Shown: positions 19,239 through 30,255, counted from the stretch's first letter. The stretch: DNA of 64,000 nt from Brucella pituitosa (GCF_003049685.1 NZ_PYSY02000001.1:1054001-1118000), one strand, 5' to 3'. Program-made: numbers and translations. Notes: generated by a model not told the origin, from the letters alone.

Positions 19239-19314
19239 CTAGTATGGCTTGGAGCCCGAAATTCGTTCAAACGGTTGCTTTATGGTGTGACGAATTCCGG
19301 GTTCGCCATACTAG
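19239..19314. repeat. hairpin element 2 with CTAG ends
   Basis: This is a second inverted repeat 13 bases from element 1. CTAGTATGGC...ATTCGT (left) pairs with ACGAAT...GCCATACTAG (right) with a few mismatches and a roughly 25-base loop. Arm sequence differs from element 1 but the size (76-78 bases) and CTAG ends are the same. Confidence 0.72.
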
Positions 19315-19326
19315 CTCCAGATTATC

Positions 19327-20316
19327 TTATTGGCAGATTCGAGCAAGGCAGGATTTGCCATGACATCCCTGATCCAGATGCATATTTGTGCGGTGGGCAG
19401 CATCGCCGTCGGGGCCGATCACGGTCATGAAAAGCTTACAACTTGCGCCATGCACGGCACGCCAGAAAGCCTTTTCCTTTTCTGATCCATTCCAGCCGCT
19501 TTCAAGTTCGGTTTTGGACCCATCCGAGAACTTGAATGACATGATATCGAGCGCATTAGCGAATGCATGTTCAGAAACGCGGCCTGTCGATGCACCATTC
19601 ACATTACGACATTGATAATCTGATCCGGTGCCAATTTCGGTGATCTTGATGCTATCGCCATATACTTTCCTGGCTGCATCCTTAACGTCTGTAGACCATT
19701 CGGCGAGCGTGACAGCCATGGCGCAGTTTGTCGTGACTGCATTCGCAAATTCTAACGGTTCGACTTTGCCAATAGCAGTGAGTGAGAGCGGCGAACGCGC
19801 ACTGCATTGCGAACCATCTTCGATCGGTGGCAAAAGTTTCCCCTCCACGTCGCCTGCCATCAATGCCGGACACGATACCTGATAAATACGCTCGGCCTTT
19901 TTGGGTTCAGGCTGTTCATCGACGGGCTTGGCTTGTTCCATAGGTTTTTCGGGCTTCTTTTCCGGCAGTGGCGTTGCATTATTGGCGGGCGCAGGCGCGG
20001 GAGCCGCCACAGCAGGCTCTTTTGTCTCTTCGCGTGCTGGTGCAGGCGTTGGCACCGGAACAACACTTAATGACGGCAAAGCCTTGCTCTGGGTGGAAGG
20101 GGGAGCTTTTGATTGCTGGCGCTTGATGTTACGCTTTTTCTTTGAGCGTTTTTGGGGAGACGGCTGCTTTGTGTTGCCGCTCAGCACTCTTTCAATGAAG
20201 GTCTGTGCATTTGCTGTTGCAGGTCCGGTCATATTTTCAATCGGGAGCACCGTGACTGCGACAGCCAGGAGACAGGTGGTAATACTCTTTTGAAAGAAAG
20301 AGAAAGAAACGGCCAT
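19327..20316 (-). CDS. extensin-like C-terminal domain protein, exported
   Basis: The ATG at 20316 sits six bases after AGAGG. A GTG six bases upstream would overlap that site. The 329-residue protein has a Sec-type signal near residues 1-38, then a low-complexity Pro/Ala/Lys linker (about 45-135). The C-terminal extensin-like domain (from YQVSCPALM) contains several Cys and the segment GRVSEHAFANALDIMSFKFSDG plus HRTNMHLDQGCHG. The SxHxxxxALD and HxD elements resemble zinc peptidases acting on peptidoglycan stems, so a cell wall role in the periplasm is likely but unproven. Confidence 0.85.
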   Translation of the reverse strand: MAVSFSFFQKSITTCLLAVAVTVLPIENMTGPATANAQTFIERVLSGNTKQPSPQKRSKKKRNIKRQQSKAPPSTQSKALPSLSVVPVPTPAPAREETKEPAVAAPAPAPANNATPLPEKKPEKPMEQAKPVDEQPEPKKAERIYQVSCPALMAGDVEGKLLPPIEDGSQCSARSPLSLTAIGKVEPLEFANAVTTNCAMAVTLAEWSTDVKDAARKVYGDSIKITEIGTGSDYQCRNVNGASTGRVSEHAFANALDIMSFKFSDGSKTELESGWNGSEKEKAFWRAVHGASCKLFMTVIGPDGDAAHRTNMHLDQGCHGKSCLARICQ

Positions 20317-20700
20317 GTTCACCTCTTTTGATAGCGAGCGCTATGGCCTAATGTCGAAGGGGTACTTGTCGTTCCTTCACACTTGATGGCAGGTCGTTGC
20401 ATTTAGTCTGTAAGGGATATCAACGCGCATCTCACCCGAAAACGGCTTTGCACTTCTCTGGATGCGCGATAAACGGCTGAAATGGCCGAAAATCAGGGCT
20501 TCAGCCTTGACAAGATGACACTGCAATGACTAAAAGCCGCCATCGCTGGAGCCCAAACGCTCCGGCGTTTCATTTGACGTGTCCCGTGGATGAAGTTGCG
20601 CTCGCGTACTTCATCCTGTCAGTCCTTGAAAACCAAGGGCAGAGGAGGGCGCGTTTCCTATCTGTGCCGCAAGGCGCACCAACTTTTTAAAGGAAATGCG
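20317..20700. other. gap upstream of rpsD with repeat remnant and hairpins
   Basis: It contains a decayed palindromic repeat (20430-20473, CCCGAAAAC...TGGATGCGCG), a hairpin AAACGC-TCCG-GCGTTT (20555-20570), and a perfect nine-pair stem GGATGAAGT/ACTTCATCC (20588-20616). An SD (AAAGGAAA) precedes the rpsD ATG. The two hairpins lie where an rpsD leader would be. No additional protein gene is apparent. Confidence 0.55.
20430..20473. repeat. degenerate palindromic repeat
   Basis: CACCCGAAAACGG...CACTTCTCTGGATGCGCG is a decayed module A of the dispersed repeat family. Confidence 0.4.
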
Positions 20701-21318
20701 ATGAGCAAGCGCGAATCCGCTAAGTACAAAATTGATCGCCGTCTTGGCGAAAACATCTGGGGCCGTCCGAAGTCCCCTGTAAACCGTCGTGAATATGGCC
20801 CAGGCCAGCACGGTCAGCGCCGTAAGGGCAAGCTGTCTGACTTCGGTGTACAGCTCCGCGCAAAGCAGAAGCTCAAGGGCTTCTACGGCGATATCTCGGA
20901 AAAGCAGTTCCGCAAGACCTATGACGAAGCAGCTCGCCGCAAGGGTGATACCGGTGAAAACCTCATCGGCCTGCTCGAATCGCGTCTGGATGCTGTTGTG
21001 TACCGCGCAAAGTTCGTTCCAACGATCTTCGCTGCGCGCCAGTTCATCAACCACGGCCACGTGAACGTGAACGGTCGCCGCGTCAACATTCAGTCGTTCC
21101 GCCTCAAGGCTGGTGACGTTGTTGAAGTTCGCGAAAAGTCGAAGCAGCTCGTCATCGTTCTCGAAGCAGTTTCGCTCGCAGAACGCGATGTTCCTGACTA
21201 CGTTGAAGTCGATCACAACAAGATGGTTGCGACCTTCGCACGCGTTCCGGTTCTGGGCGACGTTCCATACGCCGTTCAGATGGAACCAAACCTCGTCGTC
21301 GAATTCTATTCGCGTTAA
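20701..21318 (+). CDS. rpsD: 30S ribosomal protein S4
   Basis: S4 is a primary 16S rRNA binding protein that nucleates 30S assembly. The start at 20701 ([20 protein letters not shown]) follows AAAGGAAA and gives 205 residues, the normal length. The S4 RNA-binding domain is present ([20 protein letters not shown]). It is a single-gene unit here, outside the alpha operon, as usual for alphaproteobacteria. A terminator follows at 21356. Confidence 0.98.
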   Translation: MSKRESAKYKIDRRLGENIWGRPKSPVNRREYGPGQHGQRRKGKLSDFGVQLRAKQKLKGFYGDISEKQFRKTYDEAARRKGDTGENLIGLLESRLDAVVYRAKFVPTIFAARQFINHGHVNVNGRRVNIQSFRLKAGDVVEVREKSKQLVIVLEAVSLAERDVPDYVEVDHNKMVATFARVPVLGDVPYAVQMEPNLVVEFYSR

Positions 21319-21350
21319 TTCTGAGCCTCTAGCTCAGTCTGCAGAAATAA

Positions 21351-23121
<1,771 letters not shown>

Positions 23122-23123
23122 AC

Positions 23124-23151
23124 AAAAGCCCGCCAAATGGCGGGCTTTTTA
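23124..23151. terminator. bidirectional terminator
   Basis: AGCCCGCC-AAAT-GGCGGGCT is flanked by AAAA on the left and TTTTT on the right. It lies between convergent genes and can stop both. Confidence 0.9.
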
Positions 23152-23159
23152 ATTGATGA

Positions 23160-24413
23160 TCAGATCGGCTTGTTGTGCGGCTTGAACATTTTGCCACGCT
23201 CGGCAATCAAAACACAAATGAATGCGATGAAGCCTAAGACGCAATAGCCAGCGGCAACGGGTGTCGTTGTTCCATCAAAAGACTGCCCGATAACGGCACC
23301 AAGTGCGGCACCGATAACCGTCTGCGCGAAGCCCAGAACGGAAGAGGCTGTACCGGCAACTTCACCGAGCGGTTCCATAGCAAGCGCATTGAAGTTGGCT
23401 GTCACGAGGCTGAATGAGAACATGATGGTCATGTAGATCGTCATCAGCATCCAGAACGGCACAGGGCCTTTCATGGCCACTGAAAGGACAACCCAAAGCA
23501 GGCTAAAGCCAACGAATACCAGCAGCATGGTTTGCGAGATTCGGCGCATTCCGTAACGCCCGACAAGGCGCGAATTGAGGAATGACGCGAGTGCAAGCGT
23601 CATTGCCACAGCCGCGAAAGCCAGTGGGAACATGGTGCCGAGCTGGTATATGCCCACGAAAATCTGCTGTGCGGAGTTGATGTAGCCAAACAGCGCACCG
23701 AGGATGAAGGACGTACCGAGCATATAGAAAAGAGCGACACGGTTGGAGAGGACGATGCCGAAACCTCCGATGATGCTCTTGACTGTAAGCGGGCGGCGGT
23801 GATCAACGGGTAGCGTTTCTGGCAGGCGGATATAGGCCCAGACGGCGACAATAGCCGCCATGATCGCCATTGAGAGGAAGATCAGGTGCCACTCGCCGAA
23901 CAGCATGATCAGCTGTCCTGTGGCGGGTGCAATGACTGGCAGGATCATGAAAACCATCATGACAAGCGACATGACTTCCGCCATCTGGCGTCCGGCAAAA
24001 CGATCACGTACAACGGAAACGGCAATAACACGGGTTGCCGCAGCGCCAAGTCCCTGTAATACGCGCAAGACAATAAGCGTCGTAAAATCGGTGGCAACAG
24101 CAGCACCCAGCGCTGCGAGAATATAGATCGCCAGACCGCCGAAAAGCGGCAGTCGCCGACCGAAGCGATCGCTCAGTGGACCATAAAACAACTGCGAGAC
24201 GCCAAAGCCCAGCAAATAGGCTGTGATGACAAACTGCGCGTGGTTTTCGGTGAGAACCCCAAGGCTTGCTCCGATCTGCGGCAGACCGGGCAACATGATA
24301 TCAACTGCGAGCGCATTGATTGCCATGATTGCGGCGATAAGAGCAATAAATTCGGTGCGTCCGCGCATGGATGCTTTCTGGTCCGGCGAACCGTTCCTGA
24401 TGTCTAGCGGCAT
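23160..24413 (-). CDS. Bcr/CflA-type multidrug MFS exporter
   Basis: This inner-membrane proton-driven drug exporter has 417 residues with 12 predicted helices. The N-terminal half contains AINALAVDIMLPGLPQIGASL, characteristic of the Bcr/CflA subfamily. The MFS loop 2-3 motif is YGPLSDRFGRRLPLF near residue 78, and an antiporter-type Gly/Pro helix 5 is in IAPATGQLIM. AAGGAAT precedes the ATG. It is monocistronic. Actual substrates are unknown. Confidence 0.92.
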   Translation of the reverse strand: MPLDIRNGSPDQKASMRGRTEFIALIAAIMAINALAVDIMLPGLPQIGASLGVLTENHAQFVITAYLLGFGVSQLFYGPLSDRFGRRLPLFGGLAIYILAALGAAVATDFTTLIVLRVLQGLGAAATRVIAVSVVRDRFAGRQMAEVMSLVMMVFMILPVIAPATGQLIMLFGEWHLIFLSMAIMAAIVAVWAYIRLPETLPVDHRRPLTVKSIIGGFGIVLSNRVALFYMLGTSFILGALFGYINSAQQIFVGIYQLGTMFPLAFAAVAMTLALASFLNSRLVGRYGMRRISQTMLLVFVGFSLLWVVLSVAMKGPVPFWMLMTIYMTIMFSFSLVTANFNALAMEPLGEVAGTASSVLGFAQTVIGAALGAVIGQSFDGTTTPVAAGYCVLGFIAFICVLIAERGKMFKPHNKPI

Positions 24414-24530
24414 GACTGGTATTCCTTGGCAAAATTAGGTGCCACGTGCGGAGCATGCGGCGCAAGATCAGAGATTTCAAAAGCAAGTCTGGCGGGCGAG
24501 AGCCGCTTAGCCCGAATATCAGGCCAATAT

Positions 24531-24557
24531 AAAAGGCGCCAACAATCGGCGCCTTTT
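24531..24557 (-). terminator. terminator after grxD
   Basis: AAAAGGCGCC-N7-GGCGCCTTTT is a perfect ten-pair stem with T/A flanks. It lies just beyond the grxD 3' end and can also act on the plus strand. Confidence 0.85.
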
Positions 24558-24600
24558 AGAATAAAAGGGAGGCAAAAGCCGTATGAGGGGTAATTAATCC

Positions 24601-24933
24601 TCAAGCAGCCTTGGTGGCAATACCCTTGTCAGCAAAAAGTGTCTGCAACTCGCTTGACTGGAACATTTCGCGTACGATATCGCAACCGCCAATGAACTCG
24701 CCCTTTACATAAAGCTGAGGGACGGTTGGCCAGTTGGAATAGTCCTTGATGCCCTGACGGATTTCGTCGGAAGCGAGCACGTTCACGCCCTTATAGTCGA
24801 CTCCGAGGTAGTCGAGAATCTGTACGACCTGACCGGAGAAACCGCACTGTGGGAAGCCTGGCGTGCCCTTCATGAACAGCACGATATCGTTGGTCTTCAC
24901 TTCATTGTCGATAAAATCGTTGATTCCGGTCAT
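24601..24933 (-). CDS. grxD: monothiol glutaredoxin, Grx4 type
   Basis: This CGFS glutaredoxin stores and transfers [2Fe-2S] clusters, usually with BolA as partner. The 110-residue protein has FMKGTPGFPQCGFS with the single active Cys at residue 30, the WPTVPQLYVKGEFIGGCDI glutathione-binding region, and standard length. The ATG follows AAAGGAA. The bolA-like gene lies directly upstream on the same strand, which supports a Grx4-BolA functional pair. Confidence 0.96.
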   Translation of the reverse strand: MTGINDFIDNEVKTNDIVLFMKGTPGFPQCGFSGQVVQILDYLGVDYKGVNVLASDEIRQGIKDYSNWPTVPQLYVKGEFIGGCDIVREMFQSSELQTLFADKGIATKAA

Positions 24934-25197
24934 TTCAATTCCTTTCAGGATGCCGGTTCAAATCCCGGCCCGCGTAGGGAGAGGTTCTACCTCAATATAG
25001 TAAGCTGGGCTTTGGTAATCACCCTCTGGAGGTGAAAGCAAGTCAAATTAGCGCGAAAACAGGTCGTGTTGGGGGCAGCATCTTGCCGCAGGAAGAAAAT
25101 CACCGCCTCCAATCGTCACTTACGATGCTGCTCTGGTATATTTCATACTCAGATAGTTTCTTTCGCAAGCACAACAATCAGAGGCGGCGTATTTCAC

Positions 25198-25431
25198 TTA
25201 TTCCGGTACGCTGGTCTGAAGAGCGAGCGCATGAAGAACGCCGCCCATATTGCCCTTGAGGGCATCATAAACCATCTGGTGCTGCTGCACGCGTGACTTG
25301 CCGCGGAAACTTTCCGCAACAACTTCAGCAGCATAATGATCTCCGTCTCCGGCAAGGTCGCGGATCGTAACCTTTGCGCCGGGAATACCTTCGCGTATCA
25401 GTTTTTCGATCTCATGAGCGTCCATAGCCAT
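25198..25431 (-). CDS. BolA family protein
   Basis: This small partner of CGFS glutaredoxin acts in iron-sulfur cluster trafficking or iron sensing. The 77 residues carry the BolA core GDGDHYAAEVVAESFRGKSRVQQHQMVYDAL, with a conserved His near residue 32 and the RVQQHQ helix. ATG follows AGGAGA. It lies upstream of grxD with a 264-base spacer, so the two may be separate transcripts of one regulon. Confidence 0.93.
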   Translation of the reverse strand: MAMDAHEIEKLIREGIPGAKVTIRDLAGDGDHYAAEVVAESFRGKSRVQQHQMVYDALKGNMGGVLHALALQTSVPE

Positions 25432-25539
25432 GCAAATTCTCCTGCCTTTTCGGGCTTCTTCTTGTTTGTCTCGAATCGTAACGCATTATCGTTATACGTT
25501 AACCCCAATCTGTCTAACTTTTAAATCATAGACAAGCAA

Positions 25540-25569
25540 ACGCCCGGCACAGTGTTCCCGGCCGGGCGT
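25540..25569 (-). terminator. purL terminator
   Basis: ACGCCCGGC/GCCGGGCGT is followed on the minus strand by TTTG. It lies 30 bases past the purL stop. Confidence 0.8.
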
Positions 25570-25598
25570 CAATTGGTAACAGTTCCAACCGATAACGA

Positions 25599-27821
25599 TT
25601 AGTTGTCGACCGCAGCTTCACCGCTCATGAAGTCCGGGAACCAGCCTTCAAAAGCCTTGCTGAGATCAGCAACAGCAACGTCAACAGTGCCCGCGAATTG
25701 CAGGCGATCACCGCCAACTGTTCCGAGTACGCGGAATGGAATTCCGACGCCTTCGGCGTTCAATGCAATGAGCTTTGCCATCTCAGGCGTTGCGGCAATA
25801 ACATAGCGCGCCTGATCTTCACCGAAAAGAGCTGCATGAGGCAGGCCGTCACCCGCATCAAGCACAGCACCCTTGCCGGATTTGATCGCCATTTCGGCAA
25901 CTGCAATAGCAAGGCCGCCATCGGACAGATCGTGACAAGCAGTTACCTGACCATTGCGGATGGCTGAGCGAACAAACTCACCGTTGCGTTTTTCAAATGC
26001 CAGATCGACTGTCGGCGCAGGACCATCAGCGCGGTCGAACAAATCGCGCAGATAGACGGACTGGCCGAGATGTGTGCCGTCTGCGCCAAGAAGAACCAGC
26101 GTGTCGCCGTCCTGCATGCCGCCAATCTTAGCCATCTGCGACCAATCAGGGATGAGGCCAACGCCAGCAATGGTCGGCGTTGGCAGGATTGCCTGACCAT
26201 TGGTTTCGTTATAGAGCGAGACATTGCCGGATACGATCGGGAAGTCGAGTGCACGGCAGGCTTCGCCAATGCCTTCGATAGCCTTGACGAGCTGACCCAT
26301 GATTTCCGGCTTTTCAGGATTGCCGAAGTTCAGATTGTCGGTCGAAGCAAGTGGCTCAGCGCCGGTCGCAGTGATGTTGCGCCAGCATTCGGCCACCGCC
26401 TGCTTACCGCCTTCAAAAGGATCAGCTTCGCAATAGCGCGGAGTGACGTCAGACGAAAAAGCCAGAGCCTTTGTGTCGTGACCTTCAACGCGGATCACAC
26501 CGGCATCGCCACCAGGGATTTGCAGCGAGTTGCCCTGAATGAGCGTGTCATACTGTTCGTAAACCCAGCGGCGCGACGAACCATCCGGCGAACCGATGAG
26601 CTTGAGCAGCGCATCCGAATAGTCTTCAACCTGTGGCACGTTGCTGGCAGGCAGCGGTGCGTGCTTGCCCGGTTCCATCCACGGACGATCATATTCAGGA
26701 GCCTCGTCACCGAGTTCCTTGATCGGCAGGTTGGCGACTTCTTCGCCCTGATGGATGACACGGAAGCGCAGATCGTCCGTTGTCTTGCCGACAATCGCGA
26801 AATCGAGGCCCCATTTGCGGAAGATTGCCTGAGCTTCTTCTTCCATTTCCGGCTTGAGCACCATGAGCATACGCTCCTGGCTTTCAGACAGCATCATTTC
26901 ATAAGCCGTCATGTTCACTTCGCGGACCGGAACGTGGTCGAGAATGAGTTCGATGCCGAGGTCGCCCTTAGCACCCATTTCAACAGCAGAGCAGGTGAGG
27001 CCTGCTGCGCCCATATCCTGAATGGCGATAACTGCGCCCGAAGCCATCAGCTCAAGGCAGGCTTCCAGAAGGCACTTTTCAGTAAACGGATCGCCAACCT
27101 GAACAGTAGGACGCTTTTCTTCGATAGATTCGTCGAACTCAGCGGACGCCATGGTCGCACCACCAACGCCGTCGCGGCCCGTCTTGGCGCCGAGATAGAC
27201 AACCGGCAGGCCAACGCCCTTGGCTTCTGACAGGAAGATGCCGTCGTGCTTGGCAAGGCCCGCAGCGAATGCATTGACGAGAATATTGCCGTTGTAGCGC
27301 TTGTCGAAATTCACTTCGCCGCCAACGGTTGGAACGCCGAAGGCATTACCGTAGCCGCCAACGCCCGAAACAACGCCGGAAACAAGGTGGCGGGTCTTTG
27401 GATGATTTGGCTCGCCGAAGCGTAGTGCATTCATTGCTGCGACCGGGCGCGCACCCATGGTGAACACGTCACGCAGAATGCCGCCAACGCCAGTTGCTGC
27501 GCCCTGATAAGGTTCGATGTATGACGGGTGGTTATGGCTTTCCATCTTGAAGACGACGCAGTCGCCATCGCCAATGTCGACAACACCGGCATTTTCGCCG
27601 GGGCCCTGGATAACGCGTGGGCCGGTTGTCGGGAGTGTGCGAAGCCACTTCTTCGACGACTTGTAGGAACAATGTTCATTCCACATGGCCGAGAAAATTC
27701 CGAGTTCCGTGAAGCTCGGTTCGCGTCCGATCAGGTCGAGAATACGCTGATATTCGTCCGGCTTGAGGCCGTGGGCAGAGATAAGTTCCGGCGTGATGTC
27801 GCGCTTATTGGAAATAGTCAT
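25599..27821 (-). CDS. purL: phosphoribosylformylglycinamidine synthase subunit PurL
   Basis: This is the large synthetase subunit of the three-part FGAM synthase (PurL-PurQ-PurS) and catalyses step 4 of purine synthesis. The 740-residue small-form PurL has the ATP and metal motifs of the AIRS superfamily: [11 protein letters not shown] near residue 48, MESHNHPS near residue 95, and [19 protein letters not shown]. The partner genes purQ and purS lie 3 kb away on the same strand, separated by four unrelated genes. A terminator follows. Confidence 0.98.
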   Translation of the reverse strand: MTISNKRDITPELISAHGLKPDEYQRILDLIGREPSFTELGIFSAMWNEHCSYKSSKKWLRTLPTTGPRVIQGPGENAGVVDIGDGDCVVFKMESHNHPSYIEPYQGAATGVGGILRDVFTMGARPVAAMNALRFGEPNHPKTRHLVSGVVSGVGGYGNAFGVPTVGGEVNFDKRYNGNILVNAFAAGLAKHDGIFLSEAKGVGLPVVYLGAKTGRDGVGGATMASAEFDESIEEKRPTVQVGDPFTEKCLLEACLELMASGAVIAIQDMGAAGLTCSAVEMGAKGDLGIELILDHVPVREVNMTAYEMMLSESQERMLMVLKPEMEEEAQAIFRKWGLDFAIVGKTTDDLRFRVIHQGEEVANLPIKELGDEAPEYDRPWMEPGKHAPLPASNVPQVEDYSDALLKLIGSPDGSSRRWVYEQYDTLIQGNSLQIPGGDAGVIRVEGHDTKALAFSSDVTPRYCEADPFEGGKQAVAECWRNITATGAEPLASTDNLNFGNPEKPEIMGQLVKAIEGIGEACRALDFPIVSGNVSLYNETNGQAILPTPTIAGVGLIPDWSQMAKIGGMQDGDTLVLLGADGTHLGQSVYLRDLFDRADGPAPTVDLAFEKRNGEFVRSAIRNGQVTACHDLSDGGLAIAVAEMAIKSGKGAVLDAGDGLPHAALFGEDQARYVIAATPEMAKLIALNAEGVGIPFRVLGTVGGDRLQFAGTVDVAVADLSKAFEGWFPDFMSGEAAVDN

Positions 27822-27952
27822 TGAGCTGAGGGACCCCGTGGCAGGCTGCGGTACCCGAAAACTTCTGCCGAAGGGCGGACACCTAAGGTTTCAAGGGGCC
27901 TCTTTAACCTAACTCTGTCAGAAGCGCGACAGGAAAATGCCGATTTCCCGGC

Positions 27953-29368
27953 TCAAATGCTGCCTTCATAGCCCACTTGTTCATTTTCCAGCAGCTGGCG
28001 CAAAGTTGTGAAGCCATTTTCGACCAGAGCGCGGTCTGTTGGCGAAGAAAACGCAATGCGAACCCGGTGGTACGTCCGATCAATACGCCCGGCTTTGAAC
28101 TCGTCTTCGTCATCGATCAGTAGTCCGTTTTCATAGGCGGCCGCTTTGAATGTGCTTGTGAGCCAGGGTTCCGGTAGTTTCAACCACAGGATTGGCACGT
28201 GAGGAGAAGAAACGAAGTCATAGCCGACAAAGATTTTGCGGGCCAGTTGCTCCCGCCACTCGATTTCAGCGGAACATTTGTCCAGCAATGCTGTAGCCTG
28301 TCCGGAAAGCACCATTTGAGCGGTCGTTTCAGCAAGCAGAAACGAAACGCCCCCTGTCATCAGCTTGTGAGTGACACGCAACCGCTGCGCACAATGCGGA
28401 GGGCAGGCGACCCATCCGCAACGCAAGCCGGCAGTCACAGCCTTTGAAAGACTGCCCAACAGGAATGTGCGTTCCGGCGCGATATCAGCGATTTTCGGTA
28501 TGTTTGATCGCGTCATGACCCCGTAGGTGTCGTCCTCGATGAGCCAGACATTGTGCCGTGCCGCGATATTGGCAATTGCAACCCGGCGCTCATAGGGCAT
28601 GGTCGCGAGCGTTGGGTTGTGGATGCTTGGCATCAGAAAAGCCATTGTCGGGTGCTGTTGATTGCAGACCCGTTCGAACTCTTCCGGGATCATGCCGTAT
28701 TCATCGCTTGCCGCAATCGCGACGCGGCGTCCGGCAATTTTCACGGACCGGCTCACTTGTGTGTAAGTGAGATCTTCAAAAACAATCCTGTCGCCGGGCG
28801 AGGTGAAAGCCGTAATCGCCGCAATTGCACCAGCATGTGCGCCGTTGGTGATAACAATATTGCTCGCATCGGCAGGCGCGTTCTCCTGATTAAGCCACTG
28901 CCTTCCGGCTTCAAGCCAATGTTGCGGGAAATGCCGCGTATAATTGACGACCTCGTGAGGGAAATTGCGAATGACAGACGCAATCAGCGGCTCAAGCACT
29001 GCGTTCTGTCCAACATCTGGTGCAGCAGTCGTATCGAAACGCCCCTTATCGAGCGGAGCATCCTGAACGCGCGTACCTGCAATGCCATCGCTCGAATAGG
29101 CAGGCGGCGCATTCTTGTCATCGGTCCTGCCCAGCACATAAGTGCCGCGTCCGACTTCGCCGGTTACAAGTCCGCGCTCATGCGCGAGAGCATAGGCTCG
29201 TCCTATTGTACCGATTGTCACCTTGAGATCAAAAGCGAGATTGCGCTGCGGCGGCAACTTCTGCCCGGCAGGCAGTGCGCCATCTGCAATCGCTTCCTCA
29301 ATGGCATCAGCCAATTGAAGATAGAGGGGGCCGGATTTAGCGGTGAGGTCTGGGAGCCAATTTGTCAT
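27953..29368 (-). CDS. MocR-type regulator (GntR HTH fused to aminotransferase fold)
   Basis: The 471-residue protein has an N-terminal GntR winged helix (LYLQLADAIEEAIADGALPAGQKLPPQRNLA, residues ~15-75). It is fused to a fold-type I PLP aminotransferase domain with the cofactor lysine in GSLSKAVTAGLRCGW near residue 320 and Asp in IEDDTYG. Such regulators bind PLP-linked ligands and usually control the divergent gene. Here a DUF1127 gene diverges, and repeats of ATACAAT are found on both sides. Ligand unknown. Confidence 0.92.
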   Translation of the reverse strand: MTNWLPDLTAKSGPLYLQLADAIEEAIADGALPAGQKLPPQRNLAFDLKVTIGTIGRAYALAHERGLVTGEVGRGTYVLGRTDDKNAPPAYSSDGIAGTRVQDAPLDKGRFDTTAAPDVGQNAVLEPLIASVIRNFPHEVVNYTRHFPQHWLEAGRQWLNQENAPADASNIVITNGAHAGAIAAITAFTSPGDRIVFEDLTYTQVSRSVKIAGRRVAIAASDEYGMIPEEFERVCNQQHPTMAFLMPSIHNPTLATMPYERRVAIANIAARHNVWLIEDDTYGVMTRSNIPKIADIAPERTFLLGSLSKAVTAGLRCGWVACPPHCAQRLRVTHKLMTGGVSFLLAETTAQMVLSGQATALLDKCSAEIEWREQLARKIFVGYDFVSSPHVPILWLKLPEPWLTSTFKAAAYENGLLIDDEDEFKAGRIDRTYHRVRIAFSSPTDRALVENGFTTLRQLLENEQVGYEGSI

Positions 29369-29383
29369 GGTAACAATATAAGC

Positions 29384-29411
29384 ATTGTATCGGTATTTGA
29401 GTCAATTGTAT
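29384..29411. promoter_or_regulatory. candidate MocR operator, site 1
   Basis: Two direct ATTGTAT repeats (29384-29390 and 29405-29411) start 21 bases apart, two helical turns, in the regulator's own promoter region. MocR proteins typically bind spaced direct repeats. Confidence 0.55.
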
Positions 29412-29476
29412 TTAAGCTGCCGAGCACTAAACCGGTGCAAAATAGTGGTTAAGCCCAGCAATGAAGGCTCTTTGCG

Positions 29477-29725
29477 ATGACATATGTGTCAATCAAGCGT
29501 GATGATATAGATACAATTGATACAATGCAGAAACGAGAAAGCGTTGTTGCTTGTACACAGCGCTCGTTCTGGCAGAATTTTGTTGATTGGTGTTCTCTGC
29601 GTCTGATGTTGCGTCGTAGCCGAATTCAATTGATGGATCTTACGGACGATCAGTTGCGTGATATTGGTATCACGCGCACCGACGCAGACAAGGAAGCGCG
29701 GAAAGTGCGCTTCCATATTCGCTGA
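29477..29725 (+). CDS. DUF1127 domain small protein
   Basis: The C-terminal half carries the DUF1127 signature RSRIQLMDLTDDQLRDIGIT (residues ~47-66), a small Arg-rich domain found in short Rhizobiales proteins linked to phosphate or stress physiology and RNA turnover. The frame opens at 29477 (82 residues). The ATG at 29525 (66 residues) is the alternative and sits next to ATACAAT repeats. Neither has a good ribosome binding site. It diverges from a MocR-type regulator. Confidence 0.85.
   Translation: MTYVSIKRDDIDTIDTMQKRESVVACTQRSFWQNFVDWCSLRLMLRRSRIQLMDLTDDQLRDIGITRTDADKEARKVRFHIR
29511..29526. promoter_or_regulatory. candidate MocR operator, site 2
   Basis: ATACAAT-TG-ATACAAT repeats, in opposite orientation to site 1, overlap the 5' part of the DUF1127 gene. 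Shared heptamers on both sides suggest that one protein binds both. Confidence 0.5.
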
Positions 29726-29734
29726 ATTTGAGCA

Positions 29735-30145
29735 TCAGCAATCTTTTTGGCCGGAAGCCCAGCGATTAATGTCTCTGGCGATACGATCGCCATGCGCCTG
29801 TTGCATCATTGGACCAAAAGCCTCGATACGGGCAGGGTTGCCTTGTGCCTGGACAACAAGCAGTGGCCGCCCTGCCAGATTGCGCGATGGAACCACCAGA
29901 AAACGTGGGCGCCCGGTAAACGAGTTGAGTTCCGGCGCAAGTGTATAGCCGCGGAAGTCCTTGTCCTTGGATTTGAACCAGCAGCTGTTTGCTCCCAGAG
30001 CAATGCGTTCCATGGTCGGGAGTGCTGCCTTATTGGAATCGATGGAAACGGGGCCGGGTGCAGGCTTTGGTGTACAAGCCGCCAACAGTGCAAGCGCTGG
30101 AAGTGCTACAAGCGCAATGGTCTTATTCTTCAAGGAAGGCTCCAT
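29735..30145 (-). CDS. small lipoprotein of unknown function
   Basis: The product carries a lipoprotein signal, LKNKTIALVALPALALLAAC, whose lipobox LAAC places the acylated Cys about residue 24. The mature part has a further Cys in GANSCWFKSKD and a C-terminal Cys, suggesting a disulfide. I do not recognise the domain. I give the ATG at 30145. A TTG at 30133, six bases after GGAG, would start the signal peptide more cleanly. The length of about 132-136 residues is consistent with an envelope protein. Confidence 0.8.
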   Translation of the reverse strand: MEPSLKNKTIALVALPALALLAACTPKPAPGPVSIDSNKAALPTMERIALGANSCWFKSKDKDFRGYTLAPELNSFTGRPRFLVVPSRNLAGRPLLVVQAQGNPARIEAFGPMMQQAHGDRIARDINRWASGQKDC

Positions 30146-30150
30146 CAATA

Positions 30151-30194
30151 CGTTTATCGGCAAGGCCATCAGGCGATTGGCTTGCCGATAAACG
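30151..30194. repeat. 44-bp perfect-arm inverted repeat
   Basis: The 14-base arms (30151-30164 and 30181-30194) are perfectly complementary around a 16-base centre. It lies between the GST gene end and the lipoprotein start on the same strand. No T-run, so it is not a classical terminator. It may be an operator or an RNA hairpin. Confidence 0.6.
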
Positions 30195-30255
30195 CGTAGA
30201 AACAAAGTGTTAAAGCGCCTCCCTAAAGAGTACGCCTTCTACTGGGTGGGATAAC

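Noticed and set aside
24954-24976. tRNA-like T-arm sequence (CCGGTTCAAATCCCGG)
   Set aside because: The loop would be eight bases and the stem does not extend. No acceptor, D-arm or anticodon arm is found either side.
26070-27230. 386-codon open frame opposite purL
   Set aside because: Antisense shadow of purL. No start signal or recognisable domain.
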